DNA of 30,812 nt from Diphasiastrum complanatum (lineage: Eukaryota > Streptophyta > Lycopodiopsida > Lycopodiales > Lycopodiaceae), in assembly GCA_029204225.1 (NCBI GenBank), contig MU836295.1, positions 1-30,812 on the forward strand, given 5' to 3'. Both the position numbers and the translations under genes were made by a program. Shown here in pieces: positions 26,268 through 30,812 of this stretch (positions are counted from its first letter, which is position 1; each line of letters begins with the position of its first letter). The notes under the pieces were generated by a model, which was not told where the DNA came from, ran no database searches, and saw only the letters and a list, made by a program, of their open reading frames with translations.

Positions 26268-27430
26268 TGGGTCAACAAAAAACAACTCTTCATAATACCG
26301 CCGTAGACGGCCACCATTGACGACAGTGTCTAGGAGTATTTTGTCAAGTGTTTGCAGCTGGACTGCACCATTAGGAAAGATTTTATTAATAACATACGGT
26401 CCCTCACTTCGGAATTTCAATTTTCATGGGGGCTTCTTCGATGTATAAAGAAGCACCTAGTCACCTAAGTGTAAATCTTTATTGCGTAAGTGATGGTCAT
26501 GCCAGGCCTTTTGGCGTCATTTGTTAACCAGTTGTGTGTGGTAAGATATGCGTCTTGTCTCGCATAACTAGGCTAACGTAAATAGCCTGGTCTTGACTTG
26601 TTGCTCAATTGTAGTCTTTTCACATAGATTTGTAGAAAAAACTTCTATGACTCTTAGCGAAGGTACTAAGAATTCTACAGGCATTACCGCCTCTTGACCA
26701 TACACTAAGTGGAAAGGGGTAACCCACCCAGTGGCTTTCTTCAGGGTGGTGCGGTAAGCCCAGATAGTTGAAAAAAGTTTTGTTTCCCAATCAGAGCGAC
26801 TGGTTTCAACTATCTTTGTCAAAATTTTACATATCATCTTGTTAGTGGATTCGGCCTGGCCATTACACCTAGGATAGTACAGTGTACTCTTTCAATGAAC
26901 GGCAAGGTAATGACATAGTAAATTATCAATGACAACGTTTAAAAAATGTGTGCCGCAATCACTAACTAGCTCTATAGGATAGCCAAAGTGTGTAATAATA
27001 TTTTTGTAAAAAAAATGCGCGACAATTTTTGCGTTGGCGTCCTTTGTTGCCCAAGCCTCAACCCACTTAGTAGCGTAATCTGTGGCTATGAAGATGAAAC
27101 GGGCTTGGGTATGTTTCGCTGCTGGACTAATTGGTCCAACAAAGTCAATTCCCACTTATGGAAGGCTTCGCCTTCTATAATGGAAATCAGTGGTGTGAAG
27201 TCTGCTTTTGTATTTTTCTTGGCTCGTTGACAGACATCACACTTTTTAATGACAACAAATGTGTCTTTAAACAAAGATGGCCACCACAATCCTGCTCGAA
27301 GGATAATCTTAGTTGTGGCTTCAGCAGAGAAGTGGCCACCGCCAATACCCTCATGAGCCTGAGATATGATAGGTCATATCTCAGATTCATAAGCACATCG
27401 TCGGATAATACCATCAATGTCTCGTTTATA
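26268..27430 (-). pseudogene. Gypsy element D: integrase with GPY domain
   Basis: From 27430 leftwards: an H2C2 module (QAHEGIGGGHFSAEATTKII, WWPSLFKDT, CDVCQRAK), then the core with GIDFVGPISPAAKHTQ (first Asp, about 27145), KWVEAWATKDANAK, LVSDCGTHF (second Asp) and YYPRCNGQAESTNK (Glu, about 26855). FHLVYGQEAVMPVEF and a C-terminal part with KAWHDHHLRNKDLHLGD, KFRSEGPYVINKIFPNGAVQ (GPY motif) and VVNGGRLRRYYEELF follow, ending near 26268. Several frameshifts and stops break it. Unlike element C it keeps its C-terminal end. It is clearly diverged from C, so C and D are separate insertions of related families. Confidence 0.85.
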
Positions 27431-27511
27431 AAGTTGTCCGGCTATGAGCTGAAAGGGCACCGCTTTAAGCAAAAATTTCCATACTCATGCCTTCTTTGAG
27501 TCTGCCTGTTG

Positions 27512-28087
27512 TTAGGAACTGAGTGATCTCCTCAGCCCATAAAGGTGTAGCATCAATCTAAAAAAGACATGCATCAAGAAGATCATCGTTGACTGGTGGA
27601 GTTGCTTTTTCAGCATTAGGTAGTCAAGAAAGGTGATCCGCCATGAAATGTTGGTCGCTTTCAGAATGACTGCGCGAAAATCAAATTTCTCTAGTATCAA
27701 CAGCCATCGAGCTATACATCTCGTTTTACAGGATTTATTAACAATATATAATAGGGCTTGATGGTCTGTGTAGAATGCAAAGGTCTGGCCTAGTAAATAA
27801 TGTCTTAGTTGTTGTATAGCATAGACCATCGCTAATGCTTCTCGCTCAATGGTTGTATAGTTTACTTCAGTAGGCCCCAGCTGCCTGCTCAAGAAACGTA
27901 TTGGGAAATCCTTGCCATACTCGTCCGGTTGTGCAAGAAGACCTCCAATGGCATACTTACTTGCATCAGTATGCGGATGAAACTCTTTCGTGTAGTTTGG
28001 CGAGCAGAGTATGGGTGCCGTGGTAAGGGCTGATTTCAACTCTTCAAAGGCTTTAATTCGTTCTTCGGTCCAGCGAGGATCTACCAC
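27512..28087 (-). pseudogene. Gypsy element D: RNase H
   Basis: An open frame of 191 codons carries FHPHTDASKYAIGGLLAQPD (first Asp), YTTIEREALAMVYAIQQLRH (Glu) and FAFYTDHQALLYIVNKSCKT (Asp), the acidic residues of retrotransposon RNase H, which removes RNA from the RNA:DNA hybrid. It then reads ARWLLILEKFDFRAV and goes out of frame near ATNISWRITFLDY, where element C has HYLADHVSRIES. It follows reverse transcriptase directly. Confidence 0.87.
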
Positions 28088-28089
28088 AA

Positions 28090-28860
28090 TTAAATAAAGA
28101 GGCGTGCCTTGCCGGCATAATCGATTATAAAGATGCGATAATAATTTGTGTGACCGAGGAAGACGTACACTTCCTTCATTGTTGCAGATAAGGGCATTTC
28201 AACTATTACCTTGATTTTTGAAGGATTGGTAGAAATACCGTCCTTTGAAATTATATGTCCAAGTACGAACCCATGGGTGACCCAGATTTGACACTTATCA
28301 GGGTTAAGGGACATTCCAAATCTATGATAGCGAATGAAGATTTTCTCCATTGTATCAAGGTGCGTAGTGGCTAAGGAATGTACACCCAGATCGTCGAGAT
28401 AAATCTCGACAATCCGATGTAACAGGTCTTGGAAGGCCAGTTGCATGACCCTCTGAAACGTTGAAGGGGCATTGCATAAGCCAAAATGCATGACATTATA
28501 AGCATAAACCCCGTTCTCTGTGGCAAAGGCTGTTTTATGTTTATCTTTAGGGGCTATTTGAACAAAGAAATAACCGCTAAATCCATCCAAGAAGCTGAAA
28601 GCTTGTCTTTCTTCATAACCGCATTAAGGTTCTTGAGATCGACTCAGATACGAAGTTTGTCGTTTTTCTTGGGTACAGCCACAATGGGTATCAGGGTGAT
28701 ACCCAATCAGTATGTTGGACTTCATAAATGAACCCAACATCCAACAATTTCTTAATATCTTCATCGATTCTCTCGCGATAGTGTGGAATTCGGATCGTAA
28801 GGACGATCCATAACAACTCTAGAGTACCTTAGGATTGGGTAAATAGGCCTTCTTGGACTC
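28090..28860 (-). pseudogene. Gypsy element D: reverse transcriptase, deleted and truncated
   Basis: The 5' end near 28860 has no gag or protease. IDEDIKKLLDVGFIYEVQHT and DWVSP mark the lead-in, then a stop and frameshifts. After KKD about 20 residues present in element C (LPFTRRILDRLAG region) are missing, and the sequence resumes at AFSFLDGFSGYFFVQIAP. KTAFATENGVYAYNVMHFGL, NAPSTFQRVMQLAF and the active site YLDD (28390-28401) follow, then the 166-codon frame ends near 28090. The catalytic motif is intact, but the deletion and missing upstream parts make this a dead copy. Confidence 0.85.
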
Positions 28861-30011
28861 TTTGGTAAGTTGACTGGTGTTTGTGTTTTTGTGTTGTGGA
28901 GTTACTTTTTTTTTTTTTTTTCAATATGAGTCAGAGACTAGAGGTCACCATCAAAAGGTGGTTCACTCTAAATTATTTAAGGGGGTCTACGCTTATTTAC
29001 AATGCCTAGGAAATATTACTAGCTCCTACATGGTCGTTCCTTCTCTGGGATTCACCATGTAGGCTCAAATGAATAATCACTGTCACCCTAGCTAGTAATC
29101 CTCGGCTCTCATTTTTGGCTCTCAGCTTCCTCTGCTCTCCTCCTTCTGAGACCTCCTCGGTCATGGGTGAGAGATAATCTATGTCTTCAGCTTGGCTTGG
29201 CATCTGGGGATTCCCTAGAATCTGCTAACAACAACTTTCAATAAGATAAAACTTAGTTTGGATGAGCATGATATATTATTAGATGTCTGTGGAGGAGGTA
29301 GATTGAGTGTTCGTGTAAGGAATAATATTTGCCTTCATTGAGCAATTTATAAGCATTGGTCTTGGCAAAGAACATTGCTTACTCTCACACCACCCTAAGA
29401 TCCTCTTCACATGCTCCCTCATTCGGCCCGTTCTCTTGGGGGGGAATCATCTTCGACTACGCTCCGACTGCTCTCGTGATCATGTCTTCTTGTCTATCAG
29501 GTCTAGCTTCTCAGCAACCCATCCTCTAACATTGTTAGACTTCCATGGGTCAGCTTGCATTCAATGCTTTGCCATTTCTGACATTAGTATCACCTGCTAC
29601 AGTAGTCTCAAAAAATTCGAAGGATCTTGGATCTTTCATTCAAAAAATGCAACACGATCACGGACAACATGAAGACGACATGCAAAGAGCAATCCACCCG
29701 AATTGGGAAGAGGACCCACTAGGCTAGGTCAATCACATGAGGTGCTCTCCCTCACCCCTTACTAGCACAGAGCAGGTTACGCCCGACACTCTCCTACGTT
29801 CGCCCCGTGTCCAAAGGCTCTCAAAGACTTTCAGCTGTGACAGATCATCGTTGCTAAGCACCATGGATCAGATGAAGTGCTCAAACCCATTGGTGCGGGC
29901 ATTACCCGGTAACGTCCATGCCTATAAGCCACTTGGGGTGCTCTCCAATGTGAAGAGCCCCTAAGATATAGAAGAGATTGAAATAATCTTCCCCATTCTA
30001 GTCTCTCCAAC
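28861..30011. other. Unassigned region between element D and the bS21 gene
   Basis: A T15-16 run lies at about 28906-28921. Small frames exist on the plus strand, for example 29545-29727 (MGQLAFNALPFLTLVSPATV, ending HPNWEEDPLG), but none shows a known domain. The stretch 29740-29960 has no coding signal and reads like old repeat sequence. The promoter of the bS21 gene must lie in its right part, yet I see no convincing TATA box. Confidence 0.45.
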
Positions 30012-30050
30012 ACACCCCCCCTCCCCTCCCCCCCCCCCCCCCCCCCCCCC
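30012..30050. repeat. Poly-C tract (G-quadruplex/i-motif capable)
   Basis: C runs of about 7, 4 and 23 bases are separated by single T residues, the last run covering 30028-30050. The minus strand is therefore G-rich with consecutive long G runs. The tract ends about 77 bases before the bS21 ATG, in its promoter or leader. Length is likely variable and hard to sequence correctly. Confidence 0.9.
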
Positions 30051-30127
30051 TCTCTCTAGTATTTCCCGTTCAGCTTCTGCTTGCATCTTCTCTCTTTCTA
30101 TTCTTTTTCCTGCGAGAGCGAGCATTC
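30051..30127 (+). promoter_or_regulatory. Pyrimidine-rich leader of the bS21 gene
   Basis: TCTCTCTAG followed by TTCTCTCTTTCTATTCTTTTTC gives a strongly CT-rich leader, typical of plant 5' UTRs and of genes for the translation machinery. The ATG context is CATTCATGGCT, with G at +4 as favoured in plants. Confidence 0.55.
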
Positions 30128-30450
30128 ATGGCTTCTTCTGCTTGGCAGATCGGGAATAGAGTCCTTTGGGGATTAAGAAGGCGTCTATGGAATGGATCGT
30201 CGCTGGCAGCGCCATTAGGTCATCATGTTCGCAGTGTATACGTGGAAGTGAAGGACGATAATTTTGAGCTTGCATTGAACAAGTATGGGAGGCTTATGAG
30301 GCAAGATAAAACCCTAAATGAGCTCAGCAAGCGCCAGTTTGCCCTTAAACCCTCGGAGCTCAAGGTTCTTGCAAGGAAGGAGCGAGATCGCCGCATCGCA
30401 AAGAGGGAGTTCAAAGAGAAGCTGAAGTGGATAATGAGCAGAAGATCAAG
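30128..30450 (+). CDS. Organellar ribosomal protein bS21, first exon
   Basis: The bS21 protein belongs to the small ribosomal subunit and in bacteria helps start translation near the mRNA 3'-end pairing site of 16S rRNA. The encoded N-terminus (MASSAWQIGNRVLWGLRRRL) has Arg residues and no acidic ones, as in mitochondrial (or plastid) targeting peptides. The conserved domain follows: VYVEVKDDNFELALNKYGRL, LNELSKRQFALKPSELKVLA and a basic tail KERDRRIAKREFKEKLKW. At 30451 the sequence AG|GTGCGTGAGT is a good splice donor in phase 2, after MSRRS. Candidate acceptors are TGATCAG at 30591-30597 and TGTGCAG at 30651-30657, each giving only a few more codons before a stop. If the intron is not spliced the frame runs to 30523 and adds an unrelated 24-residue tail. 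The exact 3' structure is uncertain; the gene looks intact. Confidence 0.85.
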
Positions 30451-30812
30451 GTGCGTGAGTGTCTTTGGTATTCCAACGTCTTCCATGCTTGCAAGAGAAA
30501 TCAGTTCTTTCATATTTGCATAGACTAATGGTACGATTATATGTCCTTTGATTGTACTATTGTGAATTGGTCACCATTGGAGTTTCACCATGATCAGGAC
30601 CCTTGTTTTTTAAACTTCGATGGGTGCATCTGATGTACTAGTGTTCTTAATGTGCAGTATTATGTATTCATTGTAACAGTGTTGTCACCTTCCTCCCAAT
30701 GCATCGTACTTCTGGACTTGCATTTGAAGCATACCACAGTTTGCAGTAGCCGTACCTTGAAACAGATACTGTTCACAAAAAATTACATATGATATGCACA
30801 ATAAGCAACACT
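30451..30812 (+). other. Probable bS21 intron, last exon and 3' UTR
   Basis: From the donor at 30451 the sequence is T-rich as plant introns are. Two AG acceptors (30597 and 30657) would each lead to a stop within about six codons (30598 to TAA near 30612, or 30658 to TAA near 30677). The remaining sequence to the window end has no frame of note. The intron could also extend beyond the window. Confidence 0.4.

Noticed and set aside
29436-29727. Plus frames of 78 and 60 codons upstream of bS21
   Set aside because: They overlap in different frames, have no known domain and lie in repeat-like sequence; kept only as unassigned.
1-30812. tRNA genes, rRNA genes or CRISPR arrays
   Set aside because: I saw no cloverleaf with A and B boxes, no rRNA-like sequence, and no regular repeat-spacer array; the tandem repeats here have no unique spacers. 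The initiator-Met-like 12-mer at 15989-16000 is a retrotransposon primer site, not a tRNA gene.

Overview
This window is nuclear DNA from a land plant, probably a vascular plant with a large, repeat-rich genome. Three things point there: an intronless-type CrRLK1L (THESEUS1-like) receptor kinase copy, an organellar-type ribosomal protein bS21 with an apparent plant splice donor, and stacked Ty3/gypsy and Ty1/copia LTR retrotransposons. I cannot fix the species; a gymnosperm is possible but unproven.

Layout. 1-67: scrap of a copia polyprotein. 1544-1613: two small perfect hairpins. 2221-4862 (minus): THESEUS1-like kinase whose domains are all recognisable but whose frame is broken by about ten or more single-base indels. 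Upstream of it lie a CT-rich leader, a TATA box and a dense cluster of ACGT-core (G-box/ABRE) motifs at 5504-6052. 6213-8804: gene-free, with several local duplications and a (TG)n(CA)n near-palindrome. 8805-17330: two related Ty3/gypsy gag-protease fragments facing away from each other, A (minus, 8805-10673) and B (plus, about 10674-17330). B is interrupted by a complete, very young 3871-bp copia-type element on the minus strand (12777-16647). 17331-22915 (minus): a third gypsy copy of the same family, C, running from Gag to integrase and cut off inside integrase where it meets B tail to tail. 22916-26267: leader, an extra degenerate ORF and long minisatellites. 26268-28860 (minus): a more diverged gypsy pol, D. 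28861-30011: nothing assignable. 30128 onward (plus): the bS21 gene, the only host gene here that looks intact, behind a 23-base poly-C tract.

The most interesting object is the 12777-16647 element. It has 647-bp LTRs differing at one base, TG...CA ends, a GGAAG target duplication, an initiator-Met tRNA primer site and a polypurine tract. Its internal region is almost entirely two long open frames, yet it encodes only a truncated Gag zinc knuckle and a 526-codon ORF I cannot assign. No protease, integrase or reverse transcriptase is present. It must have been mobilised recently, presumably by enzymes supplied in trans. Fragment A acts as an in-window reference for the uninterrupted insertion site. 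The gypsy family A/B/C is also notable for a Gag with four CCHC-type knuckles, three of them with three residues instead of four before the histidine, and a DGG variant protease motif.
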